This document shows, piece by piece, positions 22,960-33,786 of a stretch of DNA of 64,000 nt. The position numbers were made by a program, and so were the translations under genes. Positions within the stretch are counted from its first letter, which is position 1. Every line of letters begins with the position of its first letter. The stretch covers positions 2,108,001-2,172,000 of the forward strand of contig OY294051.1 in assembly GCA_958510825.1 (NCBI GenBank), read 5' to 3'. This DNA is from Brachypterus glaber (lineage: Eukaryota > Arthropoda > Insecta > Coleoptera > Kateretidae). Below the pieces are notes generated by a model. That model did not search any database. It was not told the DNA's origin and saw nothing but the letters and a program-made list of their open reading frames with translations.

Positions 22960-23326
22960 ATGGCTGAACCATATGAGTCAAATGCAAATGAAAAACAACA
23001 AAGAACAGTTTTGATTGAAGCCCTGACGGATCAGTACGAGCCAAAAAGCGTAAAAAAACAAAGAACACAGTCAAATCAAGGTGTGGAATATACATTTGAT
23101 TGGTCAAACGATTTAATTCTTCGAATGATCGATTTATACAAACAGAACGATATTCTATGGAATAACAAACAAATAAACCATTACAATAAGAAGCTGAAGT
23201 CGGAAACGTGGCAAAGAATCGCGGATGAGATGGGATGTTCGGAGCTGGATTGTAGGAGGAAAATGACGAGCGTTTTGTCGTCATTTCGAAGAGAGAAATG
23301 TCGGATTCGACATGCGGCTGAAAGCG
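22960..23326 (+). CDS. MADF-BESS gene, coding exon 1
   Basis: Encodes residues 1-122 plus the first base of codon 123: a 47-residue charged N-terminal extension and the first three quarters of the MADF domain. Donor site is G then GTAAGT. Reading on past the donor soon stops, which supports splicing. Confidence 0.88.
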
Positions 23327-26300
23327 GTAAGTGGTTTGGGTAGGTCGGATATTGTGGGGACGTTCTTAGAATATTACGGGACGTTCCTAGAACAGTCTAA
23401 GAAGAATAATTATTTCTGATAATAATTTTATCACTATGCAATAGTTTGTATAGGTCAATTTTTTACTATACGGTATTTACTCGTATTTAAGTGTAGAAAA
23501 AAATTGTGACCTGATGGAGCAATTCTGAAGTCAGATTCGGTTTCAGACACTCCGAAAATATAAGATGTGTTGGTCTAGTCTCTGGCACATGATTTCTTTT
23601 GTATTTTTTTTTTTTTTGGTTGACTGTGCCACTCGATATGCACTGAAATGTTTTGCGTCGAGGTACGAATACTATTTTTCCTACCACCTAACACCTAAAC
23701 ATAAAAAAACGCAAAAATTATCTTAAAATTAGTCAGTTTGAGGTTATACTTTTGACCTTTACTAATTTTCTGACAGCAGGTATGTAAAATCAGTTGATCG
23801 TCACTTCCCAACCGTTTCATAGGTAACGGGTGGGAAATGTGCACTAACTACTAACTAGAGCGTAGGAAAAGACATATGATCACGTCATTCATAATATCCT
23901 CTGTTTCATTTGCTATCCGACTACACAAGGTTGGTAGTCCACTGCAGTCACATAGGTAGATAATATATAGAGGAAATAAACGTTTGCGCAGGGTTCTGCG
24001 CTGCGTAACAGAAAATAGATAGAAAATTGACATCTAAACGGTACGTTGCCAACAATATTTTAACCGTATAATTTTTAATTATAGAAACCAATAAATTTTC
24101 AATATTTTGCTACAAATTTTAATAAGAACACTTAAAGACAGCATAAATTTACATCCAAACCTTTTAAATGCAAGCAAACGTAAATTTACATGGGTAGGAG
24201 GTCCGACAACGCTGCACTCTATCATTTTGTTATGAAATCGAATAATTGGTGATATTTTCTTTGTGGTATCTGCGTGTCTTTATAGTTTTATTTTGTTTAT
24301 AGTGTTAAAATTTTTAACTTAAAAATTACTTGTTTTGTAAGGACTTGTAAAAATGTAAAAAACCTTTTTGAGGTTTTGTTTTTGTTTACAAATTTTGACG
24401 TTTAAAAGGTAAAAATGGCGGACTAAATTTTATACACCTAATGTGTTTTTGTCTTTATCTAATACCCACTATAGCTTCTCTACCTATGTGACTGCAGTGC
24501 AAGGCATGCCTTGTTGTCAAGATAACATTTAGTCAGTCAATTGTATTTTTGTAAATTATATTTTTATCAAAATTTTAAGTCTAAGTCTAAAAGAAAGCAA
24601 AATGGTTACCAATATTCCAGTGAAGAAGATTTAGTACTATAGAAATGGACTACCACATTTTTTGCAAGTCCACATGAATTGGAAGACTGCTGAAATTTTG
24701 GATTATATTTGTCAAAATTAGTGGAGAGCCCCTAGCACAAGCAATAAGCTTTTTTGGGGCTCTCCATGATACTGTGTAACTAAAAAAATAAATAAATAAA
24801 GTTTCTTTGAAGTTTTGTTTATTGTTAAAGAAATCAACTTTAATAGACCTCTTGAGACAATTGTTGGTTCTTAAAAATGTACTAACCATTTTTTTTATTG
24901 TTACAGGGAATACAGACTTCCAAAGTTCCTGGTTTGCATTCAACAAACTGTTATTTTTGCTGGAAAGGAGCAAATCATTCAATGTAAGTACAAACGATTT
25001 GTTGATAACTGAATTTTTTTATTTGATAAGATAATTCGTTTTGGAAATCGTGGAATGGAGCTCCCTACAACTAGAATTATGAAACAAAAGACGTCTACCC
25101 TATCTCTATCTCATTTGTGCTACACTTTCCAGCCAACCACATAAATACTGTATTTGTTTTTCATACAACAAATACAGTATTTATTTGGTTGGCCGGAAAG
25201 TGTAGCGGTGAGCGGCACAAACGAACATAGCTAATGTGAATCTGCAGAATAAGATAATTCTACTAAAATTTAGATGGCGCCAGTAATTTCTTTAATAAAA
25301 TAATATAGTTACACTTTTCGCCCGGCCAAGTAAATATTGTATTTGTTCAACAAAGAACAAATACAGAATTTGATTGGTTGGGTGGAAGTGGGAGTGTATG
25401 TATGTCTTCTATCCTTTTTGTGTAGAACTTTTGTCCCTGTCTAATCTAACGGAAGAAATCTCCATTGCGGATGCTGCCAAGAACCGAGGAATCTTTTTTT
25501 TTCATTTTCGAATTTTGAATGACATGAAAAATATGAAAATGTCGGTCGGTCTGCCTGTATGTAAATGATGTTTGTATGCAAAGCTTATAACTGTATTTTA
25601 AATAATCTTCCACCAATACTTTCGGAATCTAAATAACTTGTATAAGAACCTTGTTAAAAACGGTTAAAATTTTAGTAGGCGAGGAACATAGTCTTTTAAT
25701 TATATTAAACAAGGTTACCCGATGTATGAGCTTCTACGGGCGGGGATCCATTATATATCCTATTTTTCTCTCTAGAATAGGCATTTCATTTGCAAAAACT
25801 GACAAAAACGTAGCCAACATATACATTTGTCTGTCTTACTCGCACAGCTTTGTTCTAACAGAGACAACAATAACAGTTACTGGTAGTTGTTATTGTTCAG
25901 GCCTGAATATTCCTACTATTTGTTTACAAACAAACCGAGATGTTGGCGATACTTTATATTAACGGTATGCGTATTCTAGAGAGAAGAGTTGTTAGTTTGT
26001 TGAACAAATTTAGCAAATACTGTACCTGTACCTGCGCACACACACATCTCGCACGTCGGACCACCTTGTACGTATTATTAATTAACCTTGAGCGAGAAGG
26101 ACAAATTAGAGAAAAAACAAAAAGTTTTGGCTATAACTTGTTTATTATTGATTGCAGAGCAAAACATCCTGCATAGTTCAAATAAATTTTGATTTTCCTA
26201 CAAAAAACTTTAGTCATTTTTGTCGCAGGATTATTATTTTCCGAAATAGTAATTTAAAAATATCGTTTTAGAATTACCCGTGCGGTAAACGGAAGTGCTG

Positions 26301-29300
26301 GCTAGTAGATAATTTACTTTCTTGCGGTAATAATATACACCGGAGTCTGAAAAGTCATTTATTAACGCCGTAATTATCTTAAATGAAATTAATACGGCCG
26401 TTCTTAAAAAAAACAATCTTTATGTGTGTACCTTGGTGTGCAGGTTGAAATAACCAGTTTTGCAAATATATTTTACGAATAAATCATATTATCATTGATA
26501 TTTCAAAATGACTTAACCAAATCAAAATTTAATTTTGCAAATAAAATAGTTATTTTTGTTTATAGTATTATTAATTTGAGCCATTTCGCCTCAATGACTA
26601 TTTATATCGTAAAAATCTAAATAATAATAATAATACAAAAATTTTAACTAAAGAGCCTATCACAGAAATACGAAAGCTAAAAGAATCAATTTTCATAAAA
26701 TTATGCAGAGATAACTGTATTAGCGAATGCTCTTCATCTTTATCTAATATTTGGACACCAATACTTAATGATGAAGTATTACGCGGTAACTTAACTTTGC
26801 CCTCTTTTCAATAAAAGTTTTTTCCAAATTAACTTCTCTACACGTTTTCAACAAAAACGCCTTTTCCAAATTAATTTCTCTACACCTTTTTTATTGTTAC
26901 AGGTGTCTTTGTTTCAATTACCTCGAAATGACATATTTTGACATTTATCATATTTTGATTGATAAAGCCAAATATTGCACAAATTCTTTCAAAACTAATA
27001 ATTTTCTTTGAAAACGGGATCAGATTAGATCCCGAAACGTTAGAAGTTAACTTTTATTCAGTTTTTCGTTCTTTTTTAATTATTTTAACGATTTATCAAG
27101 AATTTTATTGAAAATTCTCTATTTAGGCAAAATTTTTAAACTTTGGTAAGGTATTGACTAATAATATTTTTTAGGTAAAGAAGATATAACAGATAAGTTT
27201 TATTTTAAACGCAATACCTTACCAGCGCATCTAGAAATAGGTGCGCCTGATAAGAACATTTTAATTTTATTTTCTGTTTTAGATTTTTACGATATAAATA
27301 GTCATTGAGGCGAAATGGCTCAAATTAATAATACTATAAATATATATATACGCCTCAAATAAATTATAGATTCTAGTTATTTTTGTCACACAGTGCGCCA
27401 AGTTCAGAAAGAAAGTCTTTGCTGGAGGAGTCTGTTTGCGAGAGGTACGAGACTCGAAAAAAGACAAAATTAGTATATTAAAGTACTAGTTTCATTACAC
27501 CAATTTTTAGCGCACTAGTAGAAGTTTAGAAAACGAGCCGCTTGCGGTGAGTTTTCTAAAGGATTTATGCTCTAAAAATGTGCTTTATAATATATTTTCT
27601 ATTTTGCTCTAAAATTTAAAAAAACTTACATTAAAATTGATCACCAATTTAGGGATTTTTGTTTTGGCATTACAATTTTTGGTATATTTGAAATTCATAG
27701 AAGAAACAATATTTTGTTATCTTTTATAATAGTCAGCTCTTCTCTTTTTTACTGCAAGTAACCAAGACATAATTTTAACAAATTAACTTAAAACACAATT
27801 TCTCAGAAAACTAAACTTAAAGCGATTGTCTTTTGTCCCGTATTGCCAACCCAAACGAAAAAAAAAACCTCTTATGGGCCTATAAGAACACGCAAAATGC
27901 GTGCGATTATGAGCGTATAAAAGTCGCAAAATAGAAAATAGTATATTAAAGTACTAGTTTCATAACATACGTTTTTAGCGTACCAGTACAAGTTTAGAAA
28001 ACGAGTCGCTTGCGGCGAGTTTTATAAAGTACTAGTACTACGCTAAAAACGTGTTATGAAACGAGTGCTTTATACAATTTTTTCTATTTTGCTCTAAAAT
28101 TTAAAAAAGCTTACATTTAAATTGATGACTGATTTAGGGATTTTTGTTTTGGATTGGCATTACAGTTTACACCATGTTTAAAATTCTAAGAACAAATTAT
28201 ATTTTGATATATTTTATAGTCATCTCTTTTTTTTTTACTGCAATTAACCAAGCCACAATTTTAACATGTTAAAAATAACCTAAACACAAAACTTTGACAT
28301 TTGCACGGAAAACGTCAAGCGATAGGCCAGGTCTGTTGCCAACCCAAAAGAACAAAAGGTACAGACCTCTTATGGGCCTATAAGAACACGCAAAATGCGT
28401 GTGATTATGAGCTTATAAGAGTCGCGAAATAGAAAAAAGGCATATAAAAATCGTAGAGAACCAAGCTTTTCTATTTCTAATTTATATTTTTTGAGGGGTT
28501 AAGTCATTTTGTAGTATATACGACAATTTTCGCGAATAATTCAAAGTTCGAATAATGGCAGGCATGGCGAATTAAAAATACATTATCGCTTTATAATCAT
28601 TCCGTATATTATTGAGCCTGAATCGTGTTTTGGAAAAAAATAAATAATTGCAGTGCTGTGTGAGATTTATAGCTCGGAGCGAAGAAAAGCCCCCTTGTCC
28701 TCGCTCGATTTCATTTCTCATATAAAAATGAGATTAAAGAAAAAACGTTTAGATGGATTGAAAGTTAAAAATAGGTGGAAACGTTTCAATTTGAAGTAGA
28801 CGTTTTGACTTTTTTTCCAACTTATTCCATTAGGACCAAATACCAAAAATGAATAAAATCAGACTATATTTTTCTCACTTATTTTGTTTAATAGACCGTT
28901 TTTCATAATTGGCCATTTTTTATTATTGACCGTTTTTCATAATTGGCCCTTTTTCGTAATTGACCGTTTTTCATAATTTACCGTTTTTCATAATTGACTT
29001 TTTCCAGGACAAAATAGTAAAGGAAGAAATATTAGTGGACGAACATAATCTATCGGAATACTACATTAGCAACAGTCCACCTTCATCCCCTCCACCTCTC
29101 AAAAAAATGACTTTATCTCCAAACAATATTCGGGAGGAAGAAGAAGAAGAAGACGATCAAGAACAAGATAATGTTGAAATGATACAAAACCCAGAGTTTG
29201 TGATATGCAAAAATGACTCAAGAGCGTTTCAAAGGGACGATGATGATTTTGATCGAATAGGCTCAGTTTGGGCAAATAAACTCAGACAAATGGATCATAT

Positions 29301-29388
29301 TCAGAGACTACATTGTGAAAATATTATTAATCAGGCCCTGTATAAAGGTTCTTTGAATCTTCTGCATGAAAATACTCAGTTGCTGTAA
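22960..29388 (+). CDS. MADF-BESS domain protein (Adf-1-like transcription regulator), three coding exons
   Basis: Exons 22960-23326, 24907-24983 and 29008-29388 join to 825 nt, 274 residues, with the frame open throughout. Introns begin GTAAGT and end TTACAG and TTCCAG; phases match (phase 1, then 0). MADF domain residues about 52-148: WSNDLILRMIDLYK, ILWNN, TWQRIADEMG, CRRKMTSVLSSFRREK, then WFAFNKLLFLLER from exon 2. Residues 169-230 are low-complexity: a proline-serine run, then a Glu/Asp run. BESS motif residues about 227-263 (FDRIGSVWANKLRQMD, IQR, IINQALYKGSL). MADF domains bind DNA; BESS motifs mediate protein contacts in Drosophila Adf-1 relatives, so a nuclear regulatory role is expected; targets are unknown. 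The start is the first ATG (context AGCAATGG). AATAAA at 29891 is a possible polyadenylation signal. No promoter is recognisable because transposons occupy the upstream DNA. An unseen 5' exon cannot be excluded. Confidence 0.88.
23636..23873 (+). repeat. TTTTCCTACGACC-family repeat, copy 3, in intron 1
   Basis: Same layout as 6943-7186 with about one difference in ten bases; inverted end CTAGAGCGTAGGAAAAG. Confidence 0.6.
23949..24490 (+). mobile_element. P-element-like non-autonomous transposon B in intron 1
   Basis: 542 bp with inverted ends CACATAGGTAGA ... TATAG and flanked by perfect 8-bp duplications ACTGCAGT (23941-23948, 24491-24498). The ends resemble those of element A at 51429 (CACATATCTAGA ... 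CTATAT). Both carry a THAP-like first exon at the matching place, and GTAAAAATGGCGG near the right end recalls the subterminal repeat of A. P elements make 8-bp duplications and their transposases start with a THAP domain, so a P-like origin is the best reading. Confidence 0.7.
24325..24405 (+). pseudogene. Decayed THAP-domain exon in P-like element B
   Basis: The frame reads ITCFVRTCKNVKNL, closely matching MTCFVKDCKNVRRL of element A, but the start codon is ATT instead of ATG, the Asp is Thr, and the exon end with the FHR sequence and donor is lost. Zinc-ligand cysteines C-x4-C remain. Confidence 0.65.
24907..24983 (+). CDS. MADF-BESS gene, coding exon 2
   Basis: 77 nt, completes the MADF domain (SSWFAFNKLLFLLERSK). 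Preceded by TTTTTTATTGTTACAG and followed by GTAAGT. Reading through the donor gives only about 16 more codons. Confidence 0.85.
25054..25466 (+). mobile_element. AATGGAG two-hairpin element, copy 2, in intron 2
   Basis: Lies 70 bp after exon 2. Both palindromes are intact. Confidence 0.7.
25765..26002 (+). mobile_element. hAT-like MITE, copy 4, left end truncated
   Basis: Begins inside the left terminal repeat (TTTCTCTCTAGAATAGGC); right end GTTAGTTTGTTG. The internal frame is open here. Confidence 0.75.
26003..26562. other. Intron 2 spacer
   Basis: Contains CACACACATCTCGCACG near 26040 and AT-rich DNA; no supported feature. Confidence 0.4.
26563..27340. repeat. Element bounded by perfect 60-bp inverted repeats
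   Basis: TAGTATTATTAATTTGAGCC ... GTAAAAATCTAA at 26563-26620 returns inverted at 27281-27340 without mismatches that I can see. Within, a plus frame at 26575-26812 is open for about 78 codons (contains KESIFIKLCRDNCISE and LSNIWTPILNDEVLRGNL) and looks codon-like, but I do not recognise it. A hammerhead-like motif is at 27008. Confidence 0.6.
27008..27043 (+). other. Hairpin followed by GAAACGTT (hammerhead-like remnant)
   Basis: TTTGAAAAC, stem GGGATC/GATCCC with a six-base loop, then CGAAACGTT. Same order as 15348 but with a diverged first box. Confidence 0.35.
27463..28437 (+). repeat. Tandem duplication of a 470-500-bp unit in intron 2
   Basis: Units 27463-27935 and 27936-28437 share AGTATATTAAAGTACTAGTT, GAAAACGAG(C/T)CGCTTGCGG, TTTCTATTTTGCTCTAAAAT and CTTATGGGCCTATAAGAACA. 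The second unit keeps a fuller inverted repeat around ACTAGTACTACGC. Confidence 0.7.
28893..29003 (+). repeat. Degenerate tandem repeat forming the 3' end of intron 2
   Basis: GACCGTTTTTCATAATTGGC recurs four to five times with changes (28893, 28928, 28962, 28979) and supplies the pyrimidine-rich stretch before the exon 3 acceptor. Confidence 0.6.
29008..29388 (+). CDS. MADF-BESS gene, coding exon 3
   Basis: Residues 149-274: linker, Pro/Ser run, six Glu followed by Asp residues, BESS motif, and a short tail to TAA at 29386-29388. Acceptor TTTTTCCAG. Confidence 0.88.
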   Translation, partial: DKIVKEEILVDEHNLSEYYISNSPPSSPPPLKKMTLSPNNIREEEEEEDDQEQDNVEMIQNPEFVICKNDSRAFQRDDDDFDRIGSVWANKLRQMDHIQRLHCENIINQALYKGSLNLLHENTQLL

Positions 29389-30744
29389 AAATATGTTTAC
29401 GTTTAGCTAGAGTCCTTTTATATTTTGACAACCTTTTGACAAAGAGACTGGGCGCTCTATTTTTTTCTCTTTCTTACCAGCCAAGCATACAAATCGTTAG
29501 AAAAAAAAAGAAAAAGAAAAAAAAAAAAGAAAAAATCTATGTTATTTTTTTCAACAATCTTTTTTTTTGTAAATTTTGGTAATTTTAAGGTACTACCCGA
29601 GGTACTACCACAAGAAACCTTTGATAAATACTGTCAAATATAAAGGGACTTTAGTATAGTTAATTAGGTACTTAAAAATATTCCAGGGTTTTTCTTTAAA
29701 CCCATAAAAAATCATTGAGGAGTGTTGTGACAAAAGGTAAGAAACTTATTTCATTTTGAGCAGACACTCCTCATTTAAATAGTTTAAATTTGACAATTTT
29801 TTCTCATTTGGGAAATGTTTAATTTTTATTAGGAATTATTTATAAATGACTCAACTAATATTTAAAAAAAGTATAATAAAAATATTATAAAATAAAGAAA
29901 AATCGAAAGATCTAAGATTATTTGCCGAAAACTTTCGGAAAATCGCCTTATTCGAACGCCTTCGTGAAACTGTACTGGATCCTTCACTGGGCGTCATTTC
30001 ATTTATGGACAATTCCTCTTGCAGTTATAACTTCAAATGTAAATAATAAAAATATGTTATAGATTTTGATTTACAATAAATTACCTATTTTGGATTTGTT
30101 ATTAAACTTGTATTCTTTATTTTTGTCAAAAATTACACTTTTTCGAGGAAATGCAATCGCAAAGAAAATAAAAAAAAGAAATTTGTACATTTGGTTAGAG
30201 AATTTTAATACCGTTTAAATTAGGTCTAATTTGATCTTTTAATTTTGGGGATTTTGAATTTTATCCAAAAATACCTCTTTAAAAATTTAAATCATCCTGT
30301 TTCTAAAAAAATAATTTAATATTTTAAATTTTTAGGGCGTTTCGCTTAAAATGTGTAACACCCGGTATATATTCGGGAGGCAAACATGTATTAACTGAAT
30401 ACTATTAAGTCATCGGTAGATTATATAATTTGACAACTAGATGAAGTGTTATAGGAATGCACTTTATAAAAAAACTTCCGTTTATTTGCAAAAATATTTT
30501 CTAAATAACTTAAGAGATATTATGGAAATTTTAAATTCTTAAATTTTCTGATCAAAATTTATATAGAATAAGCTAAAACAGTATAAAATGAAGAACTATT
30601 AAGGCGACTGTGGTCATTTCTGATGAAAAAAGTTCATTAACCGAGCACCTCAGATTTAACTGTCAATAATTTTATAATGTGTAGACTTCCTACCAACAGG
30701 ACTAACTGTTGGTTTGCGTTGGCAAGTCACTAAAATTTAATTTG
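29389..30744. other. 3' flank of the gene; no second gene seen
   Basis: Purine run at 29501-29540, candidate polyadenylation signal AATAAA at 29891-29896. The rest is AT-rich without repeat or frame that I can name. Confidence 0.45.
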
Positions 30745-30905
30745 CATTCAAGATTAGCGTGGCCATACTTCCCCACCTTTTGTGCCGAAGTAAAATTTGT
30801 TTAGCTTCGTCAAGGCCAAGGTCAACCTCGGCTTGCGCCTGCGTCACCAGCTGATATTGATTGCCGGGTCCAGTTGCTTCTTCATCATTTGAGAATTAGT
30901 GGCAC
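30745..30905 (-). other. GC-richer coding-like island, unidentified
   Basis: The minus strand reads DEEATGPGNQYQ, LVTQAQAEVDLGLDEAKQ and ILLRHKRWGSMATLI in one frame between stops, with base composition unlike the surroundings. It could be a decayed exon or transposon fragment. No family recognised and no flanking splice sites convincing. Confidence 0.3.
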
Positions 30906-31714
30906 GTTGAAATAGATTTTCAGATATGGAAAGTTGTCAAGGTTTCATCTCCCTTTTCAGGGAGAGGTAATATGTCACCATATTACGATTAATTTTTTTT
31001 TATGTAGTAGACTCGCTTTTTAACTTTTTTTTTATTTTCTTATATTTTTTTAATTATTATTTTTTTTTGGAATATATTTCCATTTTATTTATTTTTTGTC
31101 AAAGCTGCTGTTCATAAGTGTTCAAACCCGCTTAGGTACCCATAATTCTTCATCTTCTTCCTTTTTTTTTGGCCTTTTCTCAGTGAGGTAATTAGCCAGT
31201 TCCCTCTTAGTTACTCAATTCACCAGAAGTGGTTCTTGTCTGGCTTGGCACCATGCCCACTCCCGTTTTGATTTTAGAAAATTTCCAGTCTTCTGTAAGC
31301 CCTTTGTTCTGTACGTATAAAAACTTCTTCACGTGTTAGTTGCTTCCAAATCAAAATTTATCAGCATTATAAATGATTAAAAAACATAAAATTCCCTTCT
31401 TACTCCAATATAATCACATGTTCGTCATTTTACTGCACATCATCCATACAATCACTATAAAATATATAAAATCGAATCCAGGGCATATCTAAGATAGCAA
31501 ATAAATAAATAACTATACTAAAACACTTGATCCTAAAAATTAAACGCGATTAACGGATTACCTCATTCTTGCCAAAAGTATATTTTTCTCGTTTCATGGG
31601 TGAAAAGCAACTCATACCCATAATTATTAATTATATATTTTTTATGTTTTCGAAATGTCTTGATAACATTTTTGAAAAAGGTATAAAAAGACATTCGTAA
31701 TTTAAAAGTATATA
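30906..31714. other. Spacer without recognised gene
   Basis: T-rich tract near 30990-31100; otherwise nothing supported. Confidence 0.4.
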
Positions 31715-31860
31715 AGGGTGATCAGTAACTGGCATGCCAAAATTTAACATTCTACATCCAAAAATATCAAAGAAAAGTTCCCATAAAGGTTGGTCCGGAA
31801 ATTAGCCTTAAGGGAGCTACGGCCCTTTAAATTTTACTAAAAATAGGAGTTTTAATTAAT
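31715..31860 (+). mobile_element. Truncated CAGGGTG-family element
   Basis: TA then AGGGTGATCAGTAAC, followed by ATCCAAAAATATCAAAG, GTTGGTCCGGAAATTAG and AGGGAGCTACGGCCC as in 2529-2660. Confidence 0.5.
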
Positions 31861-32277
31861 AACTCTGGCATCCTTTAAGGTAGAGCGACAATTTTTTGAC
31901 TATATAAATAGTATTAATGATATTTAGTTTTTTTGAATTTATCCAGAGACGTGCCTAGACGCAAAAAATGTGCAGGACTTAACACATTTTTACCTCAAGC
32001 TTTTTATGTGTACATATTAATAGGGTGCCTTATGCCACGTATAGGTACAGTATGCGAAAACAAGGTTAAAAGGGCCCCAGCTCCTTTAGGAAGCATTTAG
32101 CATAAAGTTTATATAAACTTTAATTTTTTTTTGACGAAAATCCGCTGTCACAACTAATAAAATTTTCAAAAAAACTTGTTTTTTTAAAATAGGTACCCCA
32201 CTTTACTGTACGAACGCCAGAAAAGGACAGAGACATCCACATTGATTTAAGACAGGGGATAACACCACTTACATAAT

Positions 32278-32613
32278 ACATAATAATATCAGTTGCTTTT
32301 TGTGGACCTCCGAGTTAAAGTAACTTCCGAACCACTGTTTTTAAGGCATAGATATAATATTTGTCCAGCAATTCTTAAAGTGATCCTCAATTCTCTTCCC
32401 AGCTGATAGATTTTCTATTGTAAATTGCTTCCTAGCTCAAGGCAAGAAAAATTAAATTAAATAATTTAAAGAGAACAGCCTCACTGTATAGTTTGTCCCA
32501 AGTCTCCAAGTCACAAAGAAAGAAGGCATACTGTCACATGTCACAAGAGGAGCAGGCATACTGTTGGACACAAATCCCATGCCACAAATAGAGCAGGCAT
32601 ACTGTATTATTAG
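32278..32613 (-). mobile_element. SINE body fragment (unit 1)
   Basis: Shares ACTTCCGAACCACTG, GGCATAGATA, TTGTCCAGCAATTCTT and repeats of GAGCAGGCATACTGT with 34126-34460 and 52838-53200. The tRNA-like head is missing. Confidence 0.55.
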
Positions 32614-32861
32614 CAACAAACTTAAAACTGTTCTCTCTAGAATAGGCATTTCATTTGTAAAAACTGACAAAAACGTAGCCAATATATACATTTGTCTGTC
32701 CTACTCGCACAGCTTTGTTCTAACAACAATAACAGTTACTGGTAACTATTATTGTTCAGGTCTGAATATACCTACTATTTGTTTACAAACAAACCGAGAT
32801 GTTGGCGATACTTTATATTAACGGTATGCCTATTCTAGAGAAAAGAGTTATTAGTTCGTTG
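32614..32861 (+). mobile_element. hAT-like MITE, copy 5
   Basis: Left flank ATTATTAG matches the ATTATCAG duplication of copy 6 in unit 2, as expected for a duplicated locus; the right flank is replaced by the start of unit 2. Element frame open. Confidence 0.8.
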
Positions 32862-33009
32862 GTATAGGTACAGTATGCAACAAACAAGGTTATGATGTAA
32901 GAAAATATTCTAAAAATTCTCTTTAAAAGGGTCCCAGCTCCTTTAGGAAGCATTTAGCACAAAGTTTATATAAACTTATTTTTTTAAAATAGGTACCCCA
33001 CTTTACTGT

Positions 33010-33786
33010 CCCAGGTAGCAAAATAACATGAAATTCACGTGAAAGTCACGTTAATATGTGACATGTGATGTTAAGATTGTAGTCTCATTTAACAAGAATG
33101 TAGCATGGTGGGGATGTCCTAAGTCCGCCCCTAATAACATCACACAATGACATCCCGAAAATAACGTGTTTGTGACATCATAAATCCACATTCCTGTTAT
33201 ATCTAATATCTTATGGATGCCGTTACTGGTACTTTAATATTTAAATAATATTTTAGGATATTAGCTTTTTCTAAATTAAAACCATTAAAAACGCTATAAC
33301 CTATAAAAAAATCGGATTTAAAATCAATCAGTAATTGAAACAATCACAGATTGAAACAGATAGATTCTAAATACGAAATTGCAGATTAAGCGGAGAATAT
33401 ATCCTTTAATCCGTGTCCGTGGTCTTGAGAAGTCCGGCAGAGCCCCCTATCCATTGGATATCGTATAATGTGTATACAATTTCCTTATAATAACTTACTC
33501 TATCAACATCATCTTATATCGATTTTTTTGCTTCGAACGTCGGTGAGAAGCAAAATAATATGACATTCACGTGAAAGCCACGTTAATATGTGACATGCGA
33601 TATATTCACAGCGTTGCTAAATATTTGTTATTTAATAACATGGTTGTCACGTCACACGTGTTACGTTGCAAATGTGATGTTAAATACATGTTATTTTTCA
33701 ATATTATGTGATGTTATGATTTAGTTTAAAAATACACCCAAAAGTGATGTTAATTTCTTGTAATATAACATCCCTTGCTACCTGGG
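33010..33786. mobile_element. CCCAGGTAGC element, copy 2, with empty-site partner
   Basis: Flanked by GT on both sides (33008-33009, 33787-33788). The paralogous site at 32211-32262 reads CTTTACTGTACGAACGCCAG with a single GT, proving the 2-bp duplication and the element ends. Colinear with copy 1. Confidence 0.88.

Larger units (their letters stand above)
32039..32861 (+). repeat. Tandem segmental duplication, unit 1
   Basis: Starts GTATAGGTACAGTATGC and ends exactly at the right end of a hAT-like MITE (32861), where unit 2 starts with the same GTATAGGTACAG. Contains the unoccupied target (CTTTACTGTACGAACG, 32211) of the CCCAGGTAGC element, a truncated SINE and the MITE. Confidence 0.75.

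Noticed and set aside
22778..23284. 168-codon minus frame overlapping exon 1
   Set aside because: It joins the antisense of the MADF exon to the MITE frame; the plus-strand exon has domain, splice and phase support.
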